DNA of 64,000 nt from an uncultured Verrucomicrobiota bacterium (GCA_903845125.1 CAIMWS010000463.1:1-64000), one strand, 5' to 3'; counted from the stretch's first letter, positions 35,600 to 46,023 are shown. A program made the numbers and translations. Notes: a model not told the origin generated them from the letters alone.

Positions 35600-38500
35600 T
35601 TACTCCAATTCCAGGGCAAACAAGGTCACGCTGCAAGCCGCCACGGATAATTGGCCGGCGAGGCCGCTGACCTCGGTGGTTTCGATCCGCACCCGGGCCC
35701 CGCGATCCGGGTCGTTGCAGGCCATGGGATCGGAGCCGGCGATTTGCCAGCGCTGGCCACGGCCGGTCACCTTCGCCCCTTTGATCTCCAGCGGCACCCG
35801 CACCGGCTGCAGGGTGGGATTGACCACGGAAACCGTGAGGGTTTTACGATCGGCCGACAAGGCGGCCATGGTGTCGTAAACGGAGCTGCATTCGGTGACC
35901 ACCGGCAAAACCCCGAAGTGCTCGCGGTATAATTTCAAGACCAAACCGGTGGTTTCGAACGCGGCCGCCTTTTTGCTGGTCTTGATGCAGCCGATGACAT
36001 TCACGGTCTGCGCGTAGTTGGCCATATAGAAAAGGCCGCTGTTGCGGGCCATTTCATGAAGGCCGGCGGCGATGCCCAAGGCATCCTTGAGGAAGTAGCG
36101 GGTGCCCAGCTCGCCGAACACATGCGGGCCGTACCAGTAGTTCCACTCGTCCAGGGCGATCCGGATATCCTTGCCTTTCAGCGAGTCCAGCTGCCGCCGG
36201 TAGCCTTGGTGAGCCACGGCTTTGGCATGAGCGGCGCGCGGGATTTGCTGCACATGCTCGATCAGGCCGGGGCGTTCCTGGCAGTAGAAATGCTCACTGA
36301 TCAAGTCCATGTGGTCGGCGGCGCCGCGCATCATGTTCTCGCTCCATTTCCCGGCGTCCCCCACCGCCACCACCTTGATGGAGGGATCCACCGCGCGCAT
36401 GGCGTCCACGAACGCGTTGTGTTTCTGGATGTACTTGTCCTGGGTCATGTGACCCAGCTGCCAGTCGCCGTACATCTCATTGCCGATGCTCCAGAAGCGA
36501 ATCCCATAGGGCTCAGGATGGCCATTGCGGGCCCGCCAGGCACCCATGGGGGTGGAGGCGGCGCCGTTGGCGTATTGCAGCTCATCCACGGCGCCCTGGC
36601 TGTCGCCCAGGCCACTGTTGACGGCGAGGTAAGGGTCGGTCCCGAGGAACCGGCAGAAAGCCATGAATTCATCGAGGCCGAAATCGTTGTGCTCGATGCC
36701 CTGCCAGGCGGGGTTTTTGCGGGGCGGGCGGCGGTCGGGATCACCAATGCCATCCTTCCAATTGTAGCCGCTGACAAAATTCCCGCCGGGCCAGCGGTAA
36801 ACGGGGGAGTTCAATTCCTTGAGCAGCTGGAGCGTATCCGCCCGCATGCCCCCGAGGTGGTCGGCGGGCATCAGGGACACGGTGCCCACCAGGAATTGCC
36901 CCTGGCCGGCGGCCGAGATCTCCAGGCGCCCATCATCCGTAGCCGCCCCGGCGGTGAAGTTCAGGGGGGAACGGGCGAAATCCGGGCCGAGCTTTTCGAT
37001 GCGCACGGTCTGCCGGTCCCGCGGACCGCTCCCCCAGGCGAGGGTGACCTCCACCGGCCCGGCGCCGGGATCCCCGGCCAGCCAGATGCGGCCGGTGTAA
37101 GCCATCCCTTTTTTCAAAGCCAGCGCGCCTTGGGCGAAGCCCCGGCGGGCGCCGTCGCCCGCGAGCCGCACCTGCGGGGTGTGCTGGCCGACGAACGGTT
37201 TTTCGCGCACCATCGCCACCGCTTCCGGCCCGCCCACCGGTTTCCAGGGGGAATTTTTGGATCCCACGGCCTCGAAGAACTTGCGGTCCTCCAGCATCTC
37301 GGCCCAGATGCCGCCGTAGATGCAGCGGCCCAGGTGCTCGATGAACTGGCCGTAAATATACTTTGAAATCGGCTCGCCTACCTGGTTGACATCGATCGCC
37401 GCACGCGGCGGGGGAACCGGCTGGATATCGACGAGGCCGGCGTCGATATACTGGCCGCCGCTGGTCTGGCGGCAATGCACCGCCAGGATGTTCCGGCCCG
37501 GCTTCAAAACGGCCCGGCCTTCGGCGGTGAGCGGCTGCGCCTCGTAGGCGGTGGAGTAACCGCCCAGCTTGGCGGCCAGGACGCCGTTGATATAAAGCTC
37601 GGCGTCCTCATCATGATGCACCCGGAACTGCAGCGCCTTGAATTCGCGATCCGGGAAATTGAAGTCCCGCCGCAGCCAGATGTCCGCGGTGTTCCATTCG
37701 GTGCGCACCACCGATCCGGGCGTGCTCTTGGTGCCGAAACCGCCCGGGCCCCGCTTCCACGCGGAAGCGTCGAAGGCGGGCTGGAACCAGCCATCACCCG
37801 GTTTTTCAAAGGTATAACGCCAATCCATACCGCGGGCCTCGGAAGTGGGCACCACCGTGGTGACAATCGGCGGCGGCGGCATGCGGGAAAAGTCGCCCCG
37901 GTTGACCGCGGCGATGCGCTCCAGGTCGGGTTTGATGACGGCGCGATCATAGGTCAGCAAACCGTTGCATTCCACCTCCACATCGGTGATCTGGGTGTAA
38001 ACGGCGGCGCAGAGGCCGGGGGAATCCTTGAACTGGTAAACGCTTTGCAGGAAGGTTTCGTACTTGGCCGTCAATTGATCCTGGTTGGCCATGCCTTGGT
38101 AACCCCAGTGCTCCGCTTTCCAGGTGTGCCCGGGGATGGCCAGGCCCAGGCCGCCGAACTCACCCAGCACGACGGCCCGGCCGGGCTCAGCCGGCGGGGA
38201 TTGCGGCGCCGGATAAGCGTGGATGTCATTCACATCCCCCACCTTCTGGTCGGTCCATCCGCTGGCGTTGTTGACCAGCCGGCTGGGATCCTGGCGCTTG
38301 ACCCAATCGGTGAGGCGGCCGGTGTCGAACTGGCCCCAGCCTTCATTGAAGACCACCCACATGATGATGGAGGGATGATTGATATGGGTCTGGATCAACC
38401 GCCCCAGCTCCAGCTCGAACTGCTTTTTCGCCTCGGCGGTGCGGTTGTCCCCCGCGGGCATGTCCTGCCAGACCAGCAGGCCGAGCTTATCCGCCCAATA

Positions 38501-39670
38501 ATACCAGCGGTCCGGCTCCACTTTCACATGTTTGCGGGTCATGTTGAAACCGAGCTTCCGGGTGATTTCGATGTCGTATTTAAGGGCCTCGTCCGTGGGC
38601 GCCGAGTAGATGCCGTCGGGCCAGAACCCCTGGTCCAGCGGGCCGACTTGCATCACAAACTCGCCGTTGAGCAGGAGCCGGTTGATGCCCTGCGCATCGC
38701 GGGCAACCTCGACTTTGCGCAGGCCGAAATAGCTGGTGACTTCGTCCACCTGCTGGCCGCGCTGGTAAAGGGTCACCTTGAGGTCATACAGATTCGGCTG
38801 GGCGGGCGACCAAAGCCGGGCTTCCGGCAGGGCCAGCGCCAGGCTGGGGGAGACGGGGCCAGCCGTATCGCTGGACTGGGTGATCTGCGCTTCCGTGATT
38901 TTACGCCCCCCCTCGAACACCGCCACCCGCACCCCAATCTCGCCGCTCACCGGGGTGATGCTGGCCCGCACCGTCACAGTTTTGGGGTTGATTTCGGTCT
39001 GGATTTTCAAAGCCTCAATGTGAACCGGGGCGACCGGCTCCAGCCAGGCCGTCTGCCAGATGCCGGAGGCCGGGGTATACATGATGCCGCCCGGGTTGCG
39101 CACCTGTTTGCCGCGGGGCTGGTTGCCCGCATCCGAAGGATCGAAGACCCCCACCACCAACTCCTGGGGCCCCTCCGGCTTGAGCGCATCCGTGATATCG
39201 AAGGAAAAGGCGTCGTAGCCGCCCCGGTGCTCACCGAGTTTTTGGCCATTCACATAAACGGTGGCTTCCCAATCCACCGCCCCGAAATGCAGCAGCGCCC
39301 GCTGTCCCGCAAAGGAGGCCGGCAACTGGAACGTCCGGCGGTACCACATCCGCTCCATCTGCTTCATCACGCCGGACAGGGCCGATTCCACCGGGAACGG
39401 CACGAGGATCTGCCCCGGCAACTCGCGGCCCACGGGCGCCTCATCGCCATCCCGGGCCTCGGCAAACTGCCAGAGCCCGTTCAGGTTCAGCCATTCGGCC
39501 CGGGCCAGTTGGGGCCGCGGATATTCCACCAAGGCATGGGCGGGAGAAACATCCTTGGCCCACCGGGTCAGCAACGGCCCCTTGGCGGGCTGCCATTCGG
39601 ATCGCACCACCGCACTGGACCAACCCAGCGCAGCCAGAGTGAGGATTGAGATCAGTTTACGCATATGCAT
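35600..39670 (-). CDS. GH2-like glycosidase fused to GH51-like alpha-L-arabinofuranosidase
   Basis: GH2: LNGLWQF, ASGIWQTAWLEPV, IIMWVVFNEGWGQFD, VVLGEFGGLG; GH51: IYGQFIEHLGRCIYGGIWAEML, SPVYRWPGGNFVSGYNWKDGIGDPDRRP, IRFWSIGNEMYGDW, IRIALDEWNYWYG. In-frame upstream start at 39841. Confidence 0.9.
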   Translation of the reverse strand: MHMRKLISILTLAALGWSSAVVRSEWQPAKGPLLTRWAKDVSPAHALVEYPRPQLARAEWLNLNGLWQFAEARDGDEAPVGRELPGQILVPFPVESALSGVMKQMERMWYRRTFQLPASFAGQRALLHFGAVDWEATVYVNGQKLGEHRGGYDAFSFDITDALKPEGPQELVVGVFDPSDAGNQPRGKQVRNPGGIMYTPASGIWQTAWLEPVAPVHIEALKIQTEINPKTVTVRASITPVSGEIGVRVAVFEGGRKITEAQITQSSDTAGPVSPSLALALPEARLWSPAQPNLYDLKVTLYQRGQQVDEVTSYFGLRKVEVARDAQGINRLLLNGEFVMQVGPLDQGFWPDGIYSAPTDEALKYDIEITRKLGFNMTRKHVKVEPDRWYYWADKLGLLVWQDMPAGDNRTAEAKKQFELELGRLIQTHINHPSIIMWVVFNEGWGQFDTGRLTDWVKRQDPSRLVNNASGWTDQKVGDVNDIHAYPAPQSPPAEPGRAVVLGEFGGLGLAIPGHTWKAEHWGYQGMANQDQLTAKYETFLQSVYQFKDSPGLCAAVYTQITDVEVECNGLLTYDRAVIKPDLERIAAVNRGDFSRMPPPPIVTTVVPTSEARGMDWRYTFEKPGDGWFQPAFDASAWKRGPGGFGTKSTPGSVVRTEWNTADIWLRRDFNFPDREFKALQFRVHHDEDAELYINGVLAAKLGGYSTAYEAQPLTAEGRAVLKPGRNILAVHCRQTSGGQYIDAGLVDIQPVPPPRAAIDVNQVGEPISKYIYGQFIEHLGRCIYGGIWAEMLEDRKFFEAVGSKNSPWKPVGGPEAVAMVREKPFVGQHTPQVRLAGDGARRGFAQGALALKKGMAYTGRIWLAGDPGAGPVEVTLAWGSGPRDRQTVRIEKLGPDFARSPLNFTAGAATDDGRLEISAAGQGQFLVGTVSLMPADHLGGMRADTLQLLKELNSPVYRWPGGNFVSGYNWKDGIGDPDRRPPRKNPAWQGIEHNDFGLDEFMAFCRFLGTDPYLAVNSGLGDSQGAVDELQYANGAASTPMGAWRARNGHPEPYGIRFWSIGNEMYGDWQLGHMTQDKYIQKHNAFVDAMRAVDPSIKVVAVGDAGKWSENMMRGAADHMDLISEHFYCQERPGLIEHVQQIPRAAHAKAVAHQGYRRQLDSLKGKDIRIALDEWNYWYGPHVFGELGTRYFLKDALGIAAGLHEMARNSGLFYMANYAQTVNVIGCIKTSKKAAAFETTGLVLKLYREHFGVLPVVTECSSVYDTMAALSADRKTLTVSVVNPTLQPVRVPLEIKGAKVTGRGQRWQIAGSDPMACNDPDRGARVRIETTEVSGLAGQLSVAACSVTLFALELE

Positions 39671-39920
39671 ATTTTGGATTCGCTCCCGGGATATTGGCGA
39701 CCTGGGCAAGCGCCGTCCAGCCTGAATCCAGCGCAAGAGCCTGAATCGAGGCGAACCACGATTAATCCGGGCGTAATTCCGATGGGGCCAAGCCATGGCA
39801 ATGACTTTCAACCACGGCGCGGCCAAACGAAACAAGCGCACCCCGAACCGGCCGGTTTTCCCTGAAGGCCACTGAAAACCAAATGGTGGAGAAACCGATT
39901 AGGCTGCCTTATTTGGAGGC

Positions 39921-39949
39921 TTGACGGTGAACTGGCCCTTACCCAGAAT
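39921..39949 (+). promoter_or_regulatory. Candidate promoter of the SGNH hydrolase gene
   Basis: TTGACG (39921-39926), 17-nt spacer, CAGAAT (39944-39949). Confidence 0.35.
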
Positions 39950-40007
39950 CATTAGCAATGTAAGTGAATGAACCTGATTCTTTTGGCGTCAATCGATTTG
40001 AGTAATT

Positions 40008-41363
40008 ATGAGATTTAGCTTTACCGCGATTCTGGCCGGTTGGGTGGCGCTCGGCGCCCCGGCGGCTCGTTTTCAACTCCTGGCGGCGGATGCGCCGCCC
40101 CCTCCGGCGGCGGCCACCGCGGCCCCGGCCAGTTCGTCCACCGAAGCTTTGGCGGAAAAATTCAAGCCTGCTCAAGCAATTGCCCCGCAGGGTTTTATGT
40201 TGAAACAGGGGGACCGCCTGGCCATTTGCGGCGATTCCATCACCGAGCAGAAGATGTATTCCCGGATCATGGAAACCTACCTGACGGTGGCCTTGCCGGA
40301 GTTGCGGATCGCGGTGCGGCAATATGGCTGGGGCGGGGAAACGGCGCCCGGATTCCTGGGCCGGATGACGAATGATTGCCTGCGTTTTGCACCCACGGTA
40401 GCCACCACTTGCTACGGGATGAATGACCACCGCTACCGGGCCTACGAAGAGGCCATCGGAGCCAAATACCGGGAGGCTTCCACGGCGATAGTGAAAGCCT
40501 TCAAAGCAGCCGGCGCCAAAGTGGTGCTGGGGTCACCTGGTTGCGTGGGGCGAAATCCTGCCTGGTCGGAAGGCAAAACCAACACGGTGGATGATCTGAA
40601 CCTGAATTTGTGTACTTTGCGCAATATTGGCATCGAAATTGCCAAGGCTGAACAGGTTGGTTTTGCGGATGTTTTCTGGCCGATGCTAACCGCCGGGGCC
40701 GCCGCCCAGAAAAAACATGGCCCGGAATTCGCCATCGCGGGCAAGGATGGTGTGCATCCCGGCTGGGCGGGGCAGTTAGTGATGGCTTACGCCTTCCTGA
40801 AAGCCCTGGGGGTGCCAGGCGAAATCGGCACTTTCACGGTGGATATGCAGTCGCGCAAGGTGGTGGTTTCGGCCGGGCACGAGGCGGTCTCGTTCAACAA
40901 CGGCGAACTGGTGGTCAAAAGCAGCCGGTTCCCTTTCTGCGCGCCAGCGGGGAATTCCGCCAAGGATGACAACTTGCACGCGGGCATGGCCTTGGTGCCC
41001 TTCAACCAGGAATTGAACCGGTTCGTGCTCGTGATCAAAAGCGGATCCTCCACAAAATTCCGCGTCACCTGGGGTGCTGAGAACCACACTTACACGGCCG
41101 AGCAACTGGCCAAAGGCATCAATCTCGCGGAAGAATTCCCGGTCAATCCTCTGAGCGAGGCCTTCAACCGGGTGGACGCCGCCGTGCAAGCCAAGCAAAA
41201 CTACGAAACCCGGCAGATCAAGGATCTTTTCCACGGACCGGAAGGCCGGGTGGATATCGCCGCCACGGCGGAGTTGACCGAAAAGGCCCGGGCACCCCTG
41301 GCCAACGCCATTTGGGAGTTGATGACCCCGGTGGCGCACACGATCAAAATCGAGCCACTTTGA
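40008..41363 (+). CDS. Secreted SGNH/GDSL-type hydrolase
   Basis: LKQGDRLAICGDSITEQKMYSRIMETYL (GDSI), GWGGETAPGF, YGMNDHRY, DGVHPGWAGQLVMAYAFLKALG (DxxHP). Confidence 0.88.
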   Translation: MRFSFTAILAGWVALGAPAARFQLLAADAPPPPAAATAAPASSSTEALAEKFKPAQAIAPQGFMLKQGDRLAICGDSITEQKMYSRIMETYLTVALPELRIAVRQYGWGGETAPGFLGRMTNDCLRFAPTVATTCYGMNDHRYRAYEEAIGAKYREASTAIVKAFKAAGAKVVLGSPGCVGRNPAWSEGKTNTVDDLNLNLCTLRNIGIEIAKAEQVGFADVFWPMLTAGAAAQKKHGPEFAIAGKDGVHPGWAGQLVMAYAFLKALGVPGEIGTFTVDMQSRKVVVSAGHEAVSFNNGELVVKSSRFPFCAPAGNSAKDDNLHAGMALVPFNQELNRFVLVIKSGSSTKFRVTWGAENHTYTAEQLAKGINLAEEFPVNPLSEAFNRVDAAVQAKQNYETRQIKDLFHGPEGRVDIAATAELTEKARAPLANAIWELMTPVAHTIKIEPL

Positions 41364-41413
41364 GGCGTGGCTGAAGGACGGTTTACCCCGTCGCCCAGCC
41401 CGCGCGTGAGCCA

Positions 41414-42286
41414 ATGAAGGGAATCAGAACCGAACCGCAAGCGGGCATCCCCGGCGAGGGGAAGCGGGCGGCCTTGATTTCCCTGCTGGCCGACGAAGAC
41501 CCGGGCGTTTACCAAACGATCCGCAAGACCATCCTGGGTTACGGGGCCGAGGGCGTATCGTGGCTGCAGGCATTCACCGCCCACCCGGACCCAGTGCTGC
41601 GCCGCCGGGCGCTGGAGATCATTCAGTTCTGGTCCAGCCAGCAGGCTGATAATGAAATGTTGGCCTTCTGTGTCACCCATGGGGAGGATTTGGACATTGA
41701 AGAAGGGGCCCTGCTCCTGGCCCGGACGCGGTATTCGGATATCAGCCTGGAAGCCCACCGGGCTTTGTTCGATCAGTATGCAGCCGATTTGGCGGATGCG
41801 GTTTACGCCGCCCACGATGCGGAAACCACCCTGGCCCGGATGAACGAATACCTGTTCGGCCGCCAGGGTTTCCGCGGCAATGAAAACCATTATTACGATC
41901 CTGAAAACAGCTATATCAACCGCGTGGTAGCGCGCAAGCTGGGCAACCCCATCGCGCTTTGCCTGGTGTTCCTGGTGGTGGCCAGACGGTTGAGCTTGCC
42001 CATGGTGGGCGTGGGCCTGCCCGGCCATTTCCTCTGCCGTTACCAGTCTCCCAAGGCCGAATTTTTCATCGACGCCTTCAGCCAGGGCAAGGTTTGGACC
42101 AAGGCCGAATGCATCCGCTACCTCACGGAATCAGGCCACGGATACCTGGAAAGTTACCTCGCCCCCATCACGCCGCGCCGGATGCTCCTGCGCATGTGTG
42201 CCAACCTGCACCAGATTTACATCGACCTGGAAGCCGCGGCCGATGCCGCCTTGCTGCAGCGCTACATCATTGCTTTATCCCGCTAA
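41414..42286 (+). CDS. SirB1-type transglutaminase-like protein
   Basis: NENHYYDPENSYINRVVARKLGNPIALCLVFLVVARRLSLPMVGVGLPGHFLCRY...FFIDAFSQGKVWT. Confidence 0.85.
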   Translation: MKGIRTEPQAGIPGEGKRAALISLLADEDPGVYQTIRKTILGYGAEGVSWLQAFTAHPDPVLRRRALEIIQFWSSQQADNEMLAFCVTHGEDLDIEEGALLLARTRYSDISLEAHRALFDQYAADLADAVYAAHDAETTLARMNEYLFGRQGFRGNENHYYDPENSYINRVVARKLGNPIALCLVFLVVARRLSLPMVGVGLPGHFLCRYQSPKAEFFIDAFSQGKVWTKAECIRYLTESGHGYLESYLAPITPRRMLLRMCANLHQIYIDLEAAADAALLQRYIIALSR

Positions 42287-42299
42287 TCAAAGCCATTCG

Positions 42300-42342
42300 C
42301 GGGCGCCCCAGCCCCGGCCCTGGCCCCGCGGCGGGGCGCCCG
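42300..42342 (+). terminator. Terminator-like inverted repeat
   Basis: CGGGCGCCCC (42300-42309) / GGGGCGCCCG (42333-42342), perfect 10-bp arms directly after the SirB1-like stop; no U-tract. Confidence 0.45.
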
Positions 42343-42390
42343 TCCCCGTTCTTCCGTCGGCTAAATTAAGCAGGTGACTTGGCATCCCGC

Positions 42391-42420
42391 TTGATGTTAG
42401 ATTGCCGTTAATAATATAAC
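42391..42420 (+). promoter_or_regulatory. Candidate promoter immediately upstream of a GTG start
   Basis: TTGATG (42391-42396), 18-nt spacer, TATAAC (42415-42420); GTG at 42424. Confidence 0.4.
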
Positions 42421-42423
42421 GCC

Positions 42424-45400
42424 GTGAAAACAACCTTGCTGACCGCACTGCTGGGGGCCGTCCTTTCCGGATGGGCCGCCGCTCCCGAATCCCCAAACCG
42501 CCAACCTGCCGCAACCACCGGCGAACCGGTGCTGACCGGGGTGCCCCTGATCGCCCACTGGACCTTCAATGAGCCGGAGTCGTCGCTGGCGATCCGCGAT
42601 GCCGCACGACCCGGCGGCCTGGACGCCCAGGCGAACCGGGCGATTCCGCGCTGCCGGGGCATCCACGGCGGCGCCTTGAACTTGCGCGGGGACCACGCCC
42701 TGCGGGCGAGCCTGGCCACCCTCGGCCCGGAGTTGGCGGGCATCACTTTTTGTGCCTGGACGCGCCCCGCCACATTGAGCGGATTCCGGGAAATTTTCCG
42801 GCAGGAATGCGATCGCCGGCTGCTCTTTTCCTTCCAGGACGGCGGCGACCACCTGACGCTGGGGCTGAACATCGGCGGCTACCTGGAATGCGATGCCAGG
42901 ATCGATCCCACCCGGGTGGTGGACGGACGCTGGCACCACTGCGCGGCCACCTTCGATGGCGAGTGGATGCGTGTTTACCTGGACGGGGCGGAAGTGGGCT
43001 CCCTGCAGCGGCCAGGCCGGATTTCTCTGCAAAATGATGCCCCTGGCTTCATTGGTTCCAGCGGGGGCGGCGGTGAATTCTTCCAAGGTTCGCTCGACGA
43101 CCTCCGCATTTACGCCCGAGCCTTGACCCCCGGCCAGATTGGCGTGCTGTATCAAAGCGGTGCGGAGGCGGCCCAGCGCCTGGCTGGGGAGCTGGAACAG
43201 GCCGTCACCCAATATTTTGTGCCCGGTAACACCTTCGCCGAATCCCTGGCTGCCACCCGGAAAAAAATCGCCCAAAACAGCTCCGGGCTGGAAGCGGACC
43301 TGGCCGGCATCATCCAGGCCCGATTAAAATCCCGCTTTCCGGAAGACCACGACCACTTCACCCAGTGGGCGGGCATCAACCTGGCTGATTACCTGGGATC
43401 CGCCGAGGCCGGCCTGGATGTGCGGCTGGCGGCCCGGCTCATGGACCTGGCGCTGGAATACAAGCCGCTCACGGAGCAGCAATGGAAAAAACAGACCGAA
43501 GAAGAGCGCCGCCAATGGGCCAGGATGGACGCCCTGAAAGCGCGCTTTGACCAGATGGCCGCCAACGCGGCCGGCTCGCAATTTTCACCCGCCTGGATCC
43601 AGCTGGTACTGGAGGCCGGTGGACAGATCCAATTCCGCCCGCTGCAGAATGAGCCGGTGGCCCCCTACATTAAACCGGCCACTCCACCCCTGCACCGCTT
43701 AAGCGCCAATGAGGGCCGCGCCCAACTGGAAGAGGATTGGCTCCACCAGGCCCGCCATCAGCTCACGTATGAGCGGATCACCCAGGAAATCCAATGGGCC
43801 CGCGAGCTGGCGAACCGCCTCCAGTCCGCCAGCGACCGCCCGGTGGACTGCGCTGCCGAACGCGGAGCGCTGGACACGGCCGAAAAACAGGCCGCCGCGC
43901 GGAGCGTCCCCGAGCGCGCCCTCTATTTCCAGGTGCGCCAGGCCAAACGGGGGATCATGCTGAAGAACCCGGCGGTGGATTTCGAGCGCATCCTGCTGGT
44001 GGACATGCCCTTCCCGCAAGGCTCGGAGTGGCAGCATGAAACCCGGCACCGCCTGGGCTATATGGCGGTGCCCGGCGGCCGGTTGCTGGTGCTGGAAGGA
44101 TTACGGCCGGATGCCCCGGTGCGGCAGATCATGCCCCAGGAGCCGCTACACGGCTCCTTCTGGCGGCCGGATGTGTCCTGGGACGCCACCAAGGCGTTGT
44201 TCTGCTTCAAGCCGCACAATGAAAAAGCCTTCCATTTGTATGAGGCCGGCCTGGATGGCTCCGGCCTGGTGCAGCTGACCGACGGGCCTTACGACGACCT
44301 GGACCCGGTCTACCTGCCCGATGACCGGCATATCGCCTTCAGCACCACGCGCGGGCACACCTATGTGCGGTGCATGCCGCCCACCAGCGCTTTCGTGCTG
44401 GCCCGCTGCGACCGCGCCGGCCGCGATATCTACCTCATCTCCGCCAACAACGAGCCGGACTACCTCCCGTCCGTGATGAACGACGGCCGATTGATCTATA
44501 CCCGCTGGGAATACACCGACAAACCCCTCTGGCGCGCGCAAAAGCTCTGGACCGTGAACCCGGATGGCACCCAGGTGAGCACCCTGTGGGGCAACCAAAG
44601 CGTCTGGCCGGATGTGGTCAAGGATGCCCGGGCCATCCCCGGCAGCCGGCGGGTGATGTTCACCGGCAGCGCCCACCACAACTGGTTCAGCGGGGCGGTG
44701 GGCATCCTGGATCCCAGCCAGGGCTTTAATTTTCCCAAAGGCATCGCCAAGGTGACGGCCGAACTGCCGTGGCCGGAGTGCGGCAACGGCCCGGTCGATC
44801 CCGTGGAATCCCCCCGCTACCATGCCAGCGGCGCTTATGCGGCCTACTATTCACCTTATCCGCTGAGCGAGCGGGATTTCCTGGTGTCCGCCCAGCGCGA
44901 CGGCAAATTTGTGCTCTATCTCATGGATGTGGAGGGCAACCGCGAGTTGATCTACGAAGGCGCCAACCAGGTGCTGCACGCGATGCCGGTCAAGCCGCGG
45001 GTCAAACCGCCGGTGATGCCGGACCGCGTGGCGTGGCCCACCCGGCAGGAGCCGGGCACGCAGCCGGGCGTGTTTTACAGCACCAGCGTTTACCAGGGCG
45101 CGCCGGAGGCTTTACGGGGCCAGGCGAAGTTCCTGCGCATCTTCAGCATCGACCACAAAACCTACACCTACTGGTATAAGCGGCCCTACATTTCCACCGG
45201 CCCGGTGGTCTCCGCCGTGCAATCGGAAGGGGTCAAACGCCTGCTGGGCACGGTGCCGATCGCTGAAGATGGCTCGGTTTCCTTCAAGGCGCCCACGGGG
45301 GTGGCGCTGCATTTCCAGCTGCTGGATGGCGAGCAACGCGCCCTGCAAACGATGCGCAGCTTTGTCAACCTGATGCCGGGGGAGAGCCGCGGCTGCCTCG

Positions 45401-46023
45401 GCTGCCATGAATCCCATTCGCGAACGCCCGACACCCAGCACAAATCCTATACCCTGGGCCGGCAACCGGCGGAGATCCAGCCGCCCCCCTGGACGGATGA
45501 TACGGTGAGCTATCCGCGCTACGTCCAGCCGGTGCTCGACAAATATTGCGGCAAATGCCACCAGGGCGAGGGCGAGGCGCGCAAGGTCCTGGATCTCGTC
45601 GAGCGGCCCAGCTCCCCCATCTTCACCGAGCCGTACCTGACGTTGATCGGCCGCCCGACCTGGGGCGCCCCTTACGAAATGCCCGCCAAGCCGGTGCCTG
45701 GTTTTGGCCTCGCCGGCTGCCTCCTGGTGGAGGCTTACAGCACCACCGATCCCAAGGCCTATGTGACACCACCCCCGATGACCTCCCTCTCCTACCGCAG
45801 CAAGCTCATCGACCTGGTCTCCAACGGCCAGCACTACGGCGTGAAAGTGGACCCGATCAGCCGGCAACGGCTGATCGTATGGGTGGATGCCATGTGCCCC
45901 TACCTGGGCGACGACGAGGTGCGCCAGATCCCGGACCCGGTCTTCCAGGGGGTGGACTGGCTGTCGGTGCGCCCCAAGATCGCCTCCGCCCCGCATATCA
46001 ACCGGCCCGGCCCGGTGGATTAA
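42424..46023 (+). CDS. Secreted LamG + WD40/PD40-like + C-terminal CxxCH protein (hydrazine synthase alpha-like architecture)
   Basis: LamG IAHWTFNEPESSLAIRD, RWHHCAATFDGEWMRVYLDGAEVG; PD40-like LDPVYLPDDRHIAFSTTRG; heme motifs CLGCH (45394-45408) and CGKCH (45547-45561). GTG start. Confidence 0.8.
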   Translation: MKTTLLTALLGAVLSGWAAAPESPNRQPAATTGEPVLTGVPLIAHWTFNEPESSLAIRDAARPGGLDAQANRAIPRCRGIHGGALNLRGDHALRASLATLGPELAGITFCAWTRPATLSGFREIFRQECDRRLLFSFQDGGDHLTLGLNIGGYLECDARIDPTRVVDGRWHHCAATFDGEWMRVYLDGAEVGSLQRPGRISLQNDAPGFIGSSGGGGEFFQGSLDDLRIYARALTPGQIGVLYQSGAEAAQRLAGELEQAVTQYFVPGNTFAESLAATRKKIAQNSSGLEADLAGIIQARLKSRFPEDHDHFTQWAGINLADYLGSAEAGLDVRLAARLMDLALEYKPLTEQQWKKQTEEERRQWARMDALKARFDQMAANAAGSQFSPAWIQLVLEAGGQIQFRPLQNEPVAPYIKPATPPLHRLSANEGRAQLEEDWLHQARHQLTYERITQEIQWARELANRLQSASDRPVDCAAERGALDTAEKQAAARSVPERALYFQVRQAKRGIMLKNPAVDFERILLVDMPFPQGSEWQHETRHRLGYMAVPGGRLLVLEGLRPDAPVRQIMPQEPLHGSFWRPDVSWDATKALFCFKPHNEKAFHLYEAGLDGSGLVQLTDGPYDDLDPVYLPDDRHIAFSTTRGHTYVRCMPPTSAFVLARCDRAGRDIYLISANNEPDYLPSVMNDGRLIYTRWEYTDKPLWRAQKLWTVNPDGTQVSTLWGNQSVWPDVVKDARAIPGSRRVMFTGSAHHNWFSGAVGILDPSQGFNFPKGIAKVTAELPWPECGNGPVDPVESPRYHASGAYAAYYSPYPLSERDFLVSAQRDGKFVLYLMDVEGNRELIYEGANQVLHAMPVKPRVKPPVMPDRVAWPTRQEPGTQPGVFYSTSVYQGAPEALRGQAKFLRIFSIDHKTYTYWYKRPYISTGPVVSAVQSEGVKRLLGTVPIAEDGSVSFKAPTGVALHFQLLDGEQRALQTMRSFVNLMPGESRGCLGCHESHSRTPDTQHKSYTLGRQPAEIQPPPWTDDTVSYPRYVQPVLDKYCGKCHQGEGEARKVLDLVERPSSPIFTEPYLTLIGRPTWGAPYEMPAKPVPGFGLAGCLLVEAYSTTDPKAYVTPPPMTSLSYRSKLIDLVSNGQHYGVKVDPISRQRLIVWVDAMCPYLGDDEVRQIPDPVFQGVDWLSVRPKIASAPHINRPGPVD

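Noticed and set aside
37475-39649. 724-aa plus-strand ORF opposite the GH2 part of the GH2-GH51 fusion
   Set aside because: Antisense artefact of high GC third positions.
42424-46023. Interpretation as genuine hydrazine synthase/anammox machinery
   Set aside because: Only an architectural resemblance; no partner subunits, multiheme oxidoreductases or nitrogen genes in the window.
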